Shown: positions 1-6,786, numbered from the stretch's first letter. The stretch is 6,990 nucleotides of DNA from Acidimicrobiales bacterium (GCA_017882985.1 JADGOK010000043.1:1-6990); one strand, 5' to 3'. Translations and numbers: made by a program. The notes: generated by a model not told the origin, from the sequence alone.

Positions 1-487
1 CGTCGAGAACCAGGTCGTCGCCACTCCCAAGACCAACGTCACGATCGACGTCAACGCGTTCCAGTGGGGCTGGAAGTTCTCCTACCCCGGCACGTCAGCC
101 GTCGTCGTAGGTCAGACCACACAGACGCCCGAGATGGTGATGCCGGTCAACACCGACGTGCACATCAATCTCACCTCGACGGACGTCATTCACGGCTTCT
201 ACGTGAAGGAGTTCAACTTCTCGCGCTACGCCTTGCCCGGTATACGAAATCAGTTCACGCTGCACGCAGTGACGACGGGCACCTTCTTTGGTCAGTGCAC
301 GCAGTTGTGTGGTCTCTATCATTCGCTCATGTACTTCAAGGTGAAAGTCGTGACGCCGAGCCAGTACGCCACCTGGATCACAAGTTTCACCGACGCCAAC
401 GCCGCCCAGTCGGCCTCCAAGGCGACGTCCCAGCAGACCTCCTCACTCGTTCCGTCCAAGTCCACCGCCAGTTCGGGAGCCAACTAA
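1..487 (+). CDS. ctaC: Cytochrome c oxidase subunit II (CuA subunit), 3' part
   Basis: This is the C-terminal 161 residues of an oxidase subunit II; the gene begins before the window and the first full codon is at base 2. The visible part is the periplasmic (outer-face) cupredoxin domain that accepts electrons from cytochrome c and passes them to haem a in subunit I. The aromatic patch FQWGWKF (residues 20-26) matches the Trp-rich electron-entry motif. CuA ligands are visible: His64 in DVIHGFYV, then Cys99, Cys103, His107 and Met110 in GQCTQLCGLYHSLM. The loop residue that is usually Glu (CxELC) is Gln101 here; in the bovine enzyme that Glu is a ligand of the Mg/Mn site between subunits I and II. 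The last 30 or so residues are a low-complexity Ser/Thr/Ala/Gln tail. The stop codon abuts the ctaD start, so the two are co-translated. The family assignment is secure. The N-terminal membrane helices lie outside the window. Confidence 0.96.
   Translation, partial: VENQVVATPKTNVTIDVNAFQWGWKFSYPGTSAVVVGQTTQTPEMVMPVNTDVHINLTSTDVIHGFYVKEFNFSRYALPGIRNQFTLHAVTTGTFFGQCTQLCGLYHSLMYFKVKVVTPSQYATWITSFTDANAAQSASKATSQQTSSLVPSKSTASSGAN
475..479 (+). promoter_or_regulatory. Ribosome binding site of ctaD
   Basis: GGGAG lies inside the last codons of ctaC, 8 bases before the ctaD ATG. It supports the start at 488 and translational coupling to ctaC, because ctaD begins on the base right after the ctaC TAA. 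Confidence 0.6.
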
Positions 488-2203
488 ATGACTGACGTCC
501 TAGAACACCCGCTGGACCATCCCGAGCACGGCCACGGCCACGGCCAAGGCCACGACGAGCACCACGGTCCCTCGGGGTTGCTCAAGTGGATGACAACGAC
601 CGACCACAAGATCATCGGACTCTCGTACACTGTGACGTCGGTCATCATGCTCGTCATCGGTGGACTCTTCGCCGAGATCATCCGCGCCCAACTCGCCACG
701 CCGAACGGATCGTTGGTGTCCTTATCCCAGTACAACGAACTGTTCACGATGCACGGCTCGGTGATGATCTACCTGTTCGCGGGCCCCTTCGCCTTCGGTG
801 GTCTCGCCAACATCATCGTGCCGATCCAAATTGGCGCCCCCGACATGGCGTTCCCGCGCCTTAACGCGCTCTCGTACTGGCTGTACCTCACCGGATCGAT
901 CACGATGCTGGCGGGATTCTTCACCGCCGGTGGCGCCGCGAACTTTGGGTGGGTCGCCTACGCGCCGTTGTCCAATTCGATCAACACTCCCGGAGCCGGG
1001 GCGGACCTGTGGATCGGCGGACTACTCCTCACCGGGTTCTCGGCGATCTTCACCGGCGTCAATCTCTGCGCGACGATCTTCTACCTACGCGCGCCGGGCA
1101 TGACGATGTTCCGCATGCCGATCTTCACGTGGAACATGCTCGTGACGGGAATCCTCATTCTCCTCGCCTTCCCTGTGCTCACCGCGGGCCTGATCATGCT
1201 CTACTGCGACCGCCACTTCGGCACGCACATCTATTCGGTAGCCGGAGGCGGGGTGCCCGTACTCTGGCAGCATATTTTCTGGTTCTGGGGGCATCCCGAG
1301 GTCTATATCCTTGCGCTGCCCTTCTTTGGAATGGTGACCGAGATCATCGCCGTCTTCTCGCGCAAGCCAGTCTTTGGCTACAAGGGAATGATCTTCGCGA
1401 CACTGTCAATCGCCGCGCTGTCCCTCGGCGTCTGGGCCCACCACATGTTCACCACCGGTGTCGTCCTGCTGCCGTTCTTCTCGATCATGAGTCTCTTGAT
1501 CGCGGTGCCGACGGGTATCAAGATATTCAACTGGATCGGGACGATGTGGCGAGGCGAGGTCTGGTTCTCGACCGCGATGTTGATGGCCATAGGCTTTCTC
1601 GTCACGTTCCTGATCGGTGGCCTGACGGGCATCTACCTCGCCAGCCCGCCGCTCGACTTCTTCACCCACGACACCTACTTCGTCGTCGCCCACTTCCATT
1701 CGGTCGTCATGGCCCTGGTCCTCGGCGGTATGGGCGGTCTCTACTACTGGGGTCCCAAGGTCACCGGCTACCTGCTCAACGAGCGGATCGGCAAGGCACA
1801 GTTCTGGTTCCTCTTCATCGGCACCCAGGTCTTCACGCTCCCCCAGTATCTGCTCGGACTCAACGGCATGCCACGACGAATAGCGGTCTACCCCCACGAC
1901 CCGCAGTGGAAGATGCTCAACGACTGGAGTTCGATCGGCGCCGCGATGGTCGGAGTCTCAACACTGCTGTTCGTCGTCAACGTCGCCGTGAGCTGGAAGA
2001 AGTACCCGGCCGGTGATAATCCCTGGGACGCCCAGACGCTCGAGTGGTTCACCACCTCGCCACCGCCGCACCACAACTTCTACCGACTGCCACAGATTCG
2101 TTCCGAGCGTCCGACGTGGGACTACAACCACCCCGAGCACAAGTCCCTCGCCCACGGAGACCACGCCGTCGCGGCTCCGGCCGAAAAGGTACCCGCGCCA
2201 TGA
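488..2203 (+). CDS. ctaD: Cytochrome c oxidase subunit I (aa3-type, A-family haem-copper oxidase)
   Basis: This 571-residue integral membrane protein is the catalytic subunit that reduces O2 to water and pumps protons; its length is usual for actinobacterial CtaD. Visible ligands are His89 (TMHG) and His404 for haem a, His402 (VAHFHS) for haem a3, and His269, His318 and His319 for CuB, with Tyr273 of HPEVY as the cross-linked tyrosine. The D-channel is complete: Asn108, Asp119 in GAPDMAFPRLN, Asn126 and the gating Glu271. The K-channel has Thr342 and Lys345 (PTGIK). His394-Asp395 is the Mg site and Arg463-Arg464 (GMPRR) holds the haem propionates. This set defines a type A1 pumping oxidase. 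The N-terminus is unusually His-rich (eight His within residues 7-26), and the C-terminus has a smaller His cluster (548-559); both should face the cytoplasm. The start at 488 is set by the GGGAG site and the junction with ctaC. The 3' end overlaps ctaF by 4 bases. Confidence 0.98.
   Translation: MTDVLEHPLDHPEHGHGHGQGHDEHHGPSGLLKWMTTTDHKIIGLSYTVTSVIMLVIGGLFAEIIRAQLATPNGSLVSLSQYNELFTMHGSVMIYLFAGPFAFGGLANIIVPIQIGAPDMAFPRLNALSYWLYLTGSITMLAGFFTAGGAANFGWVAYAPLSNSINTPGAGADLWIGGLLLTGFSAIFTGVNLCATIFYLRAPGMTMFRMPIFTWNMLVTGILILLAFPVLTAGLIMLYCDRHFGTHIYSVAGGGVPVLWQHIFWFWGHPEVYILALPFFGMVTEIIAVFSRKPVFGYKGMIFATLSIAALSLGVWAHHMFTTGVVLLPFFSIMSLLIAVPTGIKIFNWIGTMWRGEVWFSTAMLMAIGFLVTFLIGGLTGIYLASPPLDFFTHDTYFVVAHFHSVVMALVLGGMGGLYYWGPKVTGYLLNERIGKAQFWFLFIGTQVFTLPQYLLGLNGMPRRIAVYPHDPQWKMLNDWSSIGAAMVGVSTLLFVVNVAVSWKKYPAGDNPWDAQTLEWFTTSPPPHHNFYRLPQIRSERPTWDYNHPEHKSLAHGDHAVAAPAEKVPAP
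527..550 (+). repeat. Hexanucleotide repeat encoding the His-Gly run of CtaD
   Basis: Three exact copies of CACGGC (527-544) are followed by a one-base variant, CAAGGC. They encode alternating His-Gly and then Gln-Gly, inside the cytoplasmic N-terminal tail of CtaD. A change in copy number would keep the reading frame, so the tail length could vary between strains. Confidence 0.75.
2183..2189 (+). promoter_or_regulatory. Probable ribosome binding site of ctaF
   Basis: GAAAAGG lies in the last codons of ctaD, 10 bases before the ctaF ATG at 2200. It is a moderate match to Shine-Dalgarno. Together with the ATGA overlap it supports the start at 2200 over an upstream in-frame ATG at 2044, which would run through 160 bases of ctaD. 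Confidence 0.45.
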
Positions 2204-2592
2204 AGGTAGAGGCGAAGATGTTGCTCGGCCTCGGCCTCTTCTTCGGCATCATGTGTGCCGTGTACTGGAACTGGAGCCTGGAGAACGCCGGCGGCGTCAT
2301 GATGTTCGCGGGCATGCTCTTGTGCTTCTTGCCCGGTAGTTACTACTACTTCTGGAGCCGGCGGATGAAGGCACGCCCCGAAGACGACCCGAACGCCACG
2401 CAGGCGAGCGGTGCCGGTGTCGTCGGATCGTTCCCGGGAACGTCGATCTGGCCGTTCACTCTGGGCATGGGCGCGTTCCTGGTGGTACTGGCGCTCGTCT
2501 TTGGCATCTGGTTCCTCGTGCCGGGTCTCGGCCTGGTCGCGTGGGCGATGCTCGGTGGCACGGCCGAAGGCCGCCGCGGCGGCAAGGTCTGA
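2200..2592 (+). CDS. ctaF: Cytochrome c oxidase subunit IV, actinobacterial type
   Basis: This 130-residue membrane protein is a small accessory subunit of the actinobacterial aa3 oxidase; it is not homologous to the subunit IV of other phyla. Hydrophobic stretches at about residues 6-25, 31-52 and 83-118 suggest four membrane helices as two hairpins. The link between the pairs contains the features I associate with this family: SRRMKARPEDD (53-63) followed by GAGVVGSFPGTSIWP (71-85). The length is close to the roughly 130-140 residues usual for the family. The ATG overlaps the ctaD stop in ATGA, which implies coupled translation and matched amounts of the two subunits. The C-terminus ends in a short Arg/Gly/Lys tail. 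Assignment rests on recognised family motifs plus position directly after ctaD. The catalytic chemistry does not need this subunit; its role is probably structural. Confidence 0.92.
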   Translation: MKVEAKMLLGLGLFFGIMCAVYWNWSLENAGGVMMFAGMLLCFLPGSYYYFWSRRMKARPEDDPNATQASGAGVVGSFPGTSIWPFTLGMGAFLVVLALVFGIWFLVPGLGLVAWAMLGGTAEGRRGGKV

Positions 2593-2600
2593 TCGGCGTT

Positions 2601-2621
2601 CGTCGACGCTTCGCGACGACG
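2601..2621 (+). terminator. Compact hairpin after the oxidase operon, possible terminator
   Basis: CGTCGACGC, loop TTC, GCGACGACG forms a nine-position stem with eight pairs and one A-A mismatch, 8 bases after the ctaF stop. No T-run follows, so a classical intrinsic terminator is not supported. Hairpins without a T-run are reported in actinobacteria. The position between the oxidase operon and a separately started gene fits, but in DNA this GC-rich a stem of this size can arise by chance. Confidence 0.3.
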
Positions 2622-2675
2622 TCGTGAACTGACCAGTCCGGCGCCGACACGACGGGGAGCGGTGCGGTCGCCGGT

Positions 2676-2681
2676 TACCCT
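2676..2681 (+). promoter_or_regulatory. Putative -10 element (TACCCT) for leaderless transcription of the MMPL gene
   Basis: TACCCT fits the actinobacterial TANNNT -10 pattern and ends 6 bases before the ATG at 2688. That spacing would place the transcription start on, or within a base of, the start codon. No purine-rich ribosome site lies just upstream; the nearest, GGGGAG at 2654-2659, is 28 bases away. No convincing -35 box is visible. A 6-bp inverted repeat, CCGGCG (2638-2643) and CGCCGG (2669-2674), lies just upstream and could be an operator, but it is short. Confidence 0.4.
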
Positions 2682-2687
2682 TCACCC

Positions 2688-4844
2688 ATGCTCGAACGTT
2701 GGATCCGCGCCGTCCTTCGGTGGCGACTTGCGGTCCTGGGCGTCTGGGCCCTCGTGCTCGTGCTGGGGACCCTCGCGTCGTTCGCCCTGCCGAGTCGGCT
2801 GACCACGTCGCTCGCCGTTCCCGGATCGCCGTCCGATCGAGCCAATGCCGTACTGATTGCTCATTTCGGTCAGAACATCGAGGGCACGTTCACCGTCATC
2901 GAACCGCTGGCCAATCCCACGAAGGTCGGGATTGCCCGACTCGAGCAGGGTATTGTCGCCGCAGCCCGGGCAATCCCGACCGCGAGAGTTACCGAACAAC
3001 GCGTGCTTTTCGGGTTGCTCTACGCGAATATCGATACTTCGCTCGCGCTCAACCATGCCTCCGCCCAAACCGACGCGCTTCGTCGCGCGCTCGCCGACCA
3101 TGGCCTGCACCAGGCCATGGTGACCGGACCACCGGCGCTGGAGAGCGACCTGACGCCGATTCTGAACCACGACCTATACCGGGGCGAGCTGTTAGCAATT
3201 GCGCTCGCGCTCGCGTTGCTGGTCGCGGTGCTCGGACTCTGCTGGGCCCTCGCCCTGCCCTTCGTGGTCGCGGCCGCCACCGCCACCGGGTCGCTCGGCA
3301 TCGTCTGGCTACTCGCCCACCGATTCCTCATGGTGCTCTACGTGCCCAACGTCGTCGAACTTATCGGATTCGGTCTCGCCGTTGACTATTCACTGCTCAT
3401 CGTGCACCGTTTCCGCAGGGAGATTGCCACAACTGGGACGTCGCTCGATGACGCCATCATTCGAACGATGGCCACCGCCGGACGAACCGTCGTCCTGTCG
3501 GGGCTTTCGGTCGCGATCGGTCTGATGACACTGCTCTTCGTGCCCGTGCCCTTCGTACGGTCACTCGGCGTAGCGGGCCTCGCGGTGCCAGTATTAGCGG
3601 TCGGGGTCGCCTTGAGTCTTCAGCCGGCGCTGCTCTCGCTGCTGGGTCGCAGGGGCGTGCGGCCTGTCGGTATGCACGGGTTGATCGCGCGGCGCGACGT
3701 GCGCAGCGGCGCGTGGGCCCGCGTCGCGCGAGGCGTCCTGCGTCGTCCGATTCGCGTGCTTGTTGTCGGGTTGGTGCTGCTCGTCGTCGCTGGCGTCCCC
3801 ATCTTCTGGCTCCAACTCACTCCTGCGTCGTTGACCGCGATCCCCCACGGCATCGAATCGGCGAGAGCCCTCGCCTACGTCGAACACCGCGCCGGACCCG
3901 CCATCATCACGCCGATCAACATCGTGATCGACACGGGCGTCGCCCACGGCGACACGGCACCCGGTGCGGCGGCGGCGCGCCAGCGTCTCATCGTGGCGTT
4001 GCTCGGTGAGAAGGAGGTCCAGCTCGTCACGTCAGGCCAACGGCCACCGTATGTCGACCCCTCGGGACGCTACGCCCTTTTCTACGTAGTGAACCGCCAT
4101 TACTACGGCGACCAAGTGTCCCAGCACTTCGTGACGCATCTTCGCCAAGACGTGATCCCCGGCATTCGGTTTCCGGTCGACACGACGGTGGTCGTCGGAG
4201 GGGCCAGCGCGCAAGGGGTCGACTTCCTTGATTCGGTGTACGGCACGTTCCCTTGGATCGTCCTGGTCCTGCTCGCCCTCGTCTACCTCGTGCTGGTGCA
4301 CGCCTTCCGGTCGCTCCTACTTCCGCTCATCGCCGTGTTACTCGACCTCCTATCGGTCACCGTGACCTACGGACTGCTAGTAGTGGTCTTCCGCTTCGGA
4401 CTGGGCTCGTCGTTACTCGGCACCTACCACGTCTCCCAGATCGAGGGCTGGGTGCCCATCTTCGTCTTCGCGGTGCTCTTCGGTCTCTCGTCGGACTACG
4501 AGGTCTTCATCGTCGCGCGAATGCGCGAGTCGTGGGATGCGGGCTCGGGCACGCGCGAGGCAATCATCGACGGACTCGCTCACACTGGCGGCGTCGTGAC
4601 CGCGGCGGCGGTGATCATGGTCGGTGCGCTGAGCGGACTCGTCTTCGGCCGCATCGCTGGACTCCAGGAGCTGGGTCTCGGTCTCGCGCTCGGAGTGCTG
4701 ATCGACGCCACTGTGGTCCGTGGACTCGTGCTGCCGGCCCTGATGGCGCTGCTCGGACGCTGGAACTGGTGGCTACCCGAGGGCCTCGGTCGGCTGACCA
4801 AGACTATGGCCTCGCCCCTCGTTCAACGAGGGGCGAGGCCATAG
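2688..4844 (+). CDS. MMPL/RND-family membrane transporter (YdfJ-like size)
   Basis: This 718-residue inner-membrane protein has the two-fold RND layout: a membrane helix (about 13-34), an extracytoplasmic loop (about 35-165), five helices (about 166-320), then a cytoplasmic linker (320-354) and a second copy of the pattern (helix 355-376, loop 377-520, helices 521-690). Asp-Tyr pairs that relay protons in MmpL proteins are present in both halves: Asp233-Tyr234 in GLAVDYSLLIVHRF and Asp603-Tyr604 in GLSSDYEVFIVARM. Asp673 in LIDATVVRGLVLPALM is the usual last-helix motif. Such proteins use the proton gradient to export lipids or hydrophobic compounds. The substrate cannot be told from sequence. 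The long C-terminal cytoplasmic domain of MmpL3 is absent; the length is that of short MMPL proteins such as YdfJ. It has no link to the oxidase beyond proximity, and no regulator lies beside it. The last 13 codons and stop form a perfect hairpin. Confidence 0.93.
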   Translation: MLERWIRAVLRWRLAVLGVWALVLVLGTLASFALPSRLTTSLAVPGSPSDRANAVLIAHFGQNIEGTFTVIEPLANPTKVGIARLEQGIVAAARAIPTARVTEQRVLFGLLYANIDTSLALNHASAQTDALRRALADHGLHQAMVTGPPALESDLTPILNHDLYRGELLAIALALALLVAVLGLCWALALPFVVAAATATGSLGIVWLLAHRFLMVLYVPNVVELIGFGLAVDYSLLIVHRFRREIATTGTSLDDAIIRTMATAGRTVVLSGLSVAIGLMTLLFVPVPFVRSLGVAGLAVPVLAVGVALSLQPALLSLLGRRGVRPVGMHGLIARRDVRSGAWARVARGVLRRPIRVLVVGLVLLVVAGVPIFWLQLTPASLTAIPHGIESARALAYVEHRAGPAIITPINIVIDTGVAHGDTAPGAAAARQRLIVALLGEKEVQLVTSGQRPPYVDPSGRYALFYVVNRHYYGDQVSQHFVTHLRQDVIPGIRFPVDTTVVVGGASAQGVDFLDSVYGTFPWIVLVLLALVYLVLVHAFRSLLLPLIAVLLDLLSVTVTYGLLVVVFRFGLGSSLLGTYHVSQIEGWVPIFVFAVLFGLSSDYEVFIVARMRESWDAGSGTREAIIDGLAHTGGVVTAAAVIMVGALSGLVFGRIAGLQELGLGLALGVLIDATVVRGLVLPALMALLGRWNWWLPEGLGRLTKTMASPLVQRGARP
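4804..4844. terminator. Perfect 18-bp hairpin shared by convergent genes, probable bidirectional terminator
   Basis: CTATGGCCTCGCCCCTCG (4804-4821), loop TTCAA, and the exact reverse complement (4827-4844) make an 18-bp perfect stem, very GC-rich in the middle. The right arm ends on the TAG stop of the MMPL gene, so the whole structure lies in coding sequence and encodes its last residues. The minus-strand gene ends 22 bases to the right and would run into the same stem. Neither side has a T-run, which fits actinobacterial hairpin-only terminators. The gap between the two convergent genes holds no other structure. Confidence 0.75.
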
Positions 4845-4866
4845 CCCAACCAAGATGTTGACGCCG

Positions 4867-6690
4867 CTACTTGACGATTCGGATCGCGAAGTGGATTGAC
4901 GGAACCTGGTAGCCGAGGGCCAGACCCGGATCGTCGTGATTGCCGGAAAGCAGGGGCACCATGCCGTAGTACGTACCCAGGTTCGGCGACAGCGAGTACA
5001 GCAGCGGGTAGAGGTCGATGATGTGGATGCCGGGTCCACCGGTCGCCGTCAGGTGGACGGCCATGTAACCGTTCGAGTGGAATCCGCAGCCGTATCCGAT
5101 GTAGCTGTTGTCGTAGTCGACGGCCAGGGTGTTGTCGAGCTGCGTCCAGCCGACACCCAGGATGCTGATGGTGAACTCCTGGCCTTCCTTGAAGGTGTAC
5201 GTTCCCGTACCAACCTGTCCACCGACTTCGTTGGCCAGCGCGGCCGTGTCGTTCGCGGTCGCGACGCCCATCGAGAGCAACTTACCCGCCTTGTTGAAGA
5301 AGGGCATGATGCTCTCCTTCACGTAGAAAGGTACTTGAGCCTCAACGAGGCTACCCACGCCGGGGGCCCTATTGCCCGCGCCGTCGGTCGCCATGGCGCC
5401 CTTTATGACGACGATGGCGTGCCAGCCACCGAGCGTGTTGACACCGGGGTGGTTCGGGATGGTGACGCTCTGGTCCAACGTTCCGTTGGACACAGAAGCG
5501 CTGCCCAAGGACGTGTACTGGTAGCCCCAGCAGGTGCCAGTGCAGTTCACTCGACTCCCCGTAACCGAAATCAGGTCCAACTCAACGTTGCCCGACGCTG
5601 ACGCCGGCAGACCGGTGACGTGAACCGCGGTCTTCGTCGCCACGGGACCGCTGTTCGGAGCCAGTGTTGCTACCGCGGAGCTATTCGGGTCCAGTGCAGT
5701 GGGCTGGTAAACCTTCGCACCGAGAACAGGGTTGTACATCGTGGTGAGCTGGTTGGCGCTCACATTCGGCGTGACGCTGGTCGGCCAGGTTATCGAAGGC
5801 TTGGGAAGGGCGTTGCTCCGCGTGACGGTGAATGCGCGCAGTCCGCCGTTGTCATCGGTGATGGGCGACTGGATGGGGTTCATGTACTGGAAGCTGATGG
5901 CGTCACCGACCTGCACGTAGTGGGTGCCAACGGCACCCGCCGCCCGTATGGTCACACTCGCGGTGCCGCGGGTCCAGTTGCCCATTATCTCGCCGGCGTA
6001 GTGATTGTCCCAGAGGACTGATCCGCCGCCGCCGTAGGGATTTGCGTCCATGGACGTGTAGGTGACGGTGATCGGCGTACCGACCGGCCCGCTCTGCGGT
6101 GAGATGGTGACGGTGCGCAGCAGGTCGAAGGAACCATTGGCGACGCCGACACCAGCGGAGACCGCCCAGATGTCGTGGTTGCCACCGAAGTCCGTCGGCG
6201 CCTTCGTCTTGAGGCTGAAGTTGCCGCTGGCGTCAGTCGTCACCGTCGCCAGGTTTACATACATCGAGTTGCTGTTGTTGAGCAGAGAGGCGGCGGATAT
6301 AGGAGAGTAGACCGAGCCCAGGTAGTCGACGGTGAAGGGCTCCGGGTCCACGCTCCACGTGGCCGTATTGGTGCCCCACGTGAGTTGCAGCGTCGTATTG
6401 GGGGTCAGCCCCGATCCGCTCAGCGTGATTGGTGTGCCGGTGACGCCGGCGTTCGGACTGGTCGTGAGCTTCTGGAAGTCGGCTGACGCCGTGAAGGTCG
6501 CGGCGGTCACCCCGCTGAAGGGGAGCGCCGTGCCCGGAAGTCCACTTGGTGCGGTCAGTTGAATCGGGTTGGCCGGTGGGGCCGTGGCAGCGCCGCTCGC
6601 CGTCGCCAGCAAGGTGACCGGCACGACGATGGCCGCCCCGAGCCTCGCGGCGATCGAGCCTCGGAGCCTCTTCTGTTGGAATGTTCTCAT
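4867..6690 (-). CDS. Secreted protein with three IPT/TIG-like repeats and an unassigned C-terminal domain
   Basis: This 607-residue protein has an export signal: a basic start (Lys8, Arg9, Arg11), a hydrophobic core near residues 16-30 and an Ala-rich cleavage zone near 31-37. No twin-Arg, lipobox Cys or LPXTG motif is seen, so it is probably Sec-exported and released or non-covalently held. Three repeats begin with SPNAGVTGTPITLSGSG (residue 78), SPQSGPVGTPITVTYTS (197) and APNSGPVATKTAVHVTG (344). These resemble the first strands of IPT/TIG immunoglobulin-like domains, as does TTDASGNFSL in the first. A separate C-terminal region (about 460-607) has an aromatic, Gly-rich core (YIGYGCGF, LTATGGPGIH, IDLYPLLY) that I cannot assign. 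It has three Cys, at 383, 387 and 535. No catalytic motif is seen; binding or cell-surface structure is plausible. I chose the start at 6690 because it has a ribosome site and puts the signal at the N-terminus; a start at 6771 would add 27 polar residues encoded by a hairpin region. Confidence 0.8.
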   Translation of the reverse strand: MRTFQQKRLRGSIAARLGAAIVVPVTLLATASGAATAPPANPIQLTAPSGLPGTALPFSGVTAATFTASADFQKLTTSPNAGVTGTPITLSGSGLTPNTTLQLTWGTNTATWSVDPEPFTVDYLGSVYSPISAASLLNNSNSMYVNLATVTTDASGNFSLKTKAPTDFGGNHDIWAVSAGVGVANGSFDLLRTVTISPQSGPVGTPITVTYTSMDANPYGGGGSVLWDNHYAGEIMGNWTRGTASVTIRAAGAVGTHYVQVGDAISFQYMNPIQSPITDDNGGLRAFTVTRSNALPKPSITWPTSVTPNVSANQLTTMYNPVLGAKVYQPTALDPNSSAVATLAPNSGPVATKTAVHVTGLPASASGNVELDLISVTGSRVNCTGTCWGYQYTSLGSASVSNGTLDQSVTIPNHPGVNTLGGWHAIVVIKGAMATDGAGNRAPGVGSLVEAQVPFYVKESIMPFFNKAGKLLSMGVATANDTAALANEVGGQVGTGTYTFKEGQEFTISILGVGWTQLDNTLAVDYDNSYIGYGCGFHSNGYMAVHLTATGGPGIHIIDLYPLLYSLSPNLGTYYGMVPLLSGNHDDPGLALGYQVPSIHFAIRIVK

Positions 6691-6696
6691 TGTCTT

Positions 6697-6705
6697 CTCT
6701 CTTCC
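6697..6705 (-). promoter_or_regulatory. Ribosome binding site that fixes the start of the secreted protein
   Basis: On the minus strand GGAAGAGAG precedes the ATG at 6690. Its GGAAGAG core lies 8 bases from the start codon. It supports this start over the in-frame ATG at 6771, which lies inside the inverted repeat. Confidence 0.55.
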
Positions 6706-6725
6706 GCGGGCTATTGACGGCTCAA

Positions 6726-6762
6726 CGGGACTCTGGTTCGTACGCTGGTGCCACGAGTCCCG
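6726..6762 (-). repeat. Inverted repeat 2:3 in the leader of the secreted-protein gene
   Basis: CGGGACTC (6726-6733) and GAGTCCCG (6755-6762) are exact reverse complements, 21 bases apart. On the minus-strand RNA the stem can be extended by three pairs (UGG with CCA) past a single bulged G. The arm at 6755-6762 is also part of the larger repeat at 6756-6798, so the two hairpins compete. It ends about 20 bases upstream of the ribosome binding site. Confidence 0.6.
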
Positions 6763-6786
6763 AGCGAACAATCACTTCTGGTTCGT
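6732..6786. repeat. Pair of 10-bp direct repeats in the intergenic leader
   Basis: TCTGGTTCGT occurs at 6732-6741 and again at 6777-6786, 45 bases apart. The copies lie in the loops or flanks of the overlapping inverted repeats. The region may have arisen by duplication, or the copies may be protein-binding sites. Confidence 0.6.

Noticed and set aside
949..2016. Long plus-strand open frame (355 codons) in another frame across ctaD
   Set aside because: It lies wholly inside ctaD, whose catalytic residues are all in place. Its translation is Arg/His/Pro-rich low complexity, typical of a shifted frame in GC-rich coding DNA.
1..2592. Possible cytochrome bo3 quinol oxidase or cbb3 oxidase
   Set aside because: Subunit II keeps all visible CuA ligands, which quinol oxidases lack. 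Subunit I has the A-family HPEVY, D-channel and K-channel residues, which cbb3 enzymes lack.
2122..2685. Minus-strand open frame (187 codons) opposite ctaF and the spacer
   Set aside because: Its composition is Arg/Glu/His/Ala-rich with no recognisable motif, and it opposes ctaD and ctaF, which are clearly real.
4253..4861. Plus-strand frame (202 codons) overlapping the MMPL C-terminal half
   Set aside because: It is Arg-rich shifted-frame translation of the transporter's membrane helices; the MMPL frame keeps its motifs throughout.
4936..5601. Plus-strand frame (221 codons) opposite the secreted protein
   Set aside because: It is an antisense shadow. The minus-strand frame has a signal peptide, ribosome site and repeated domains, whereas this one is Val/Arg/Asp-rich with no motif.
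6691..6771. Longer start (ATG at 6771) for the secreted protein
   Set aside because: It would put 27 polar residues in front of the signal peptide and be encoded by the inverted-repeat leader. The ATG at 6690 has a ribosome site at good spacing.
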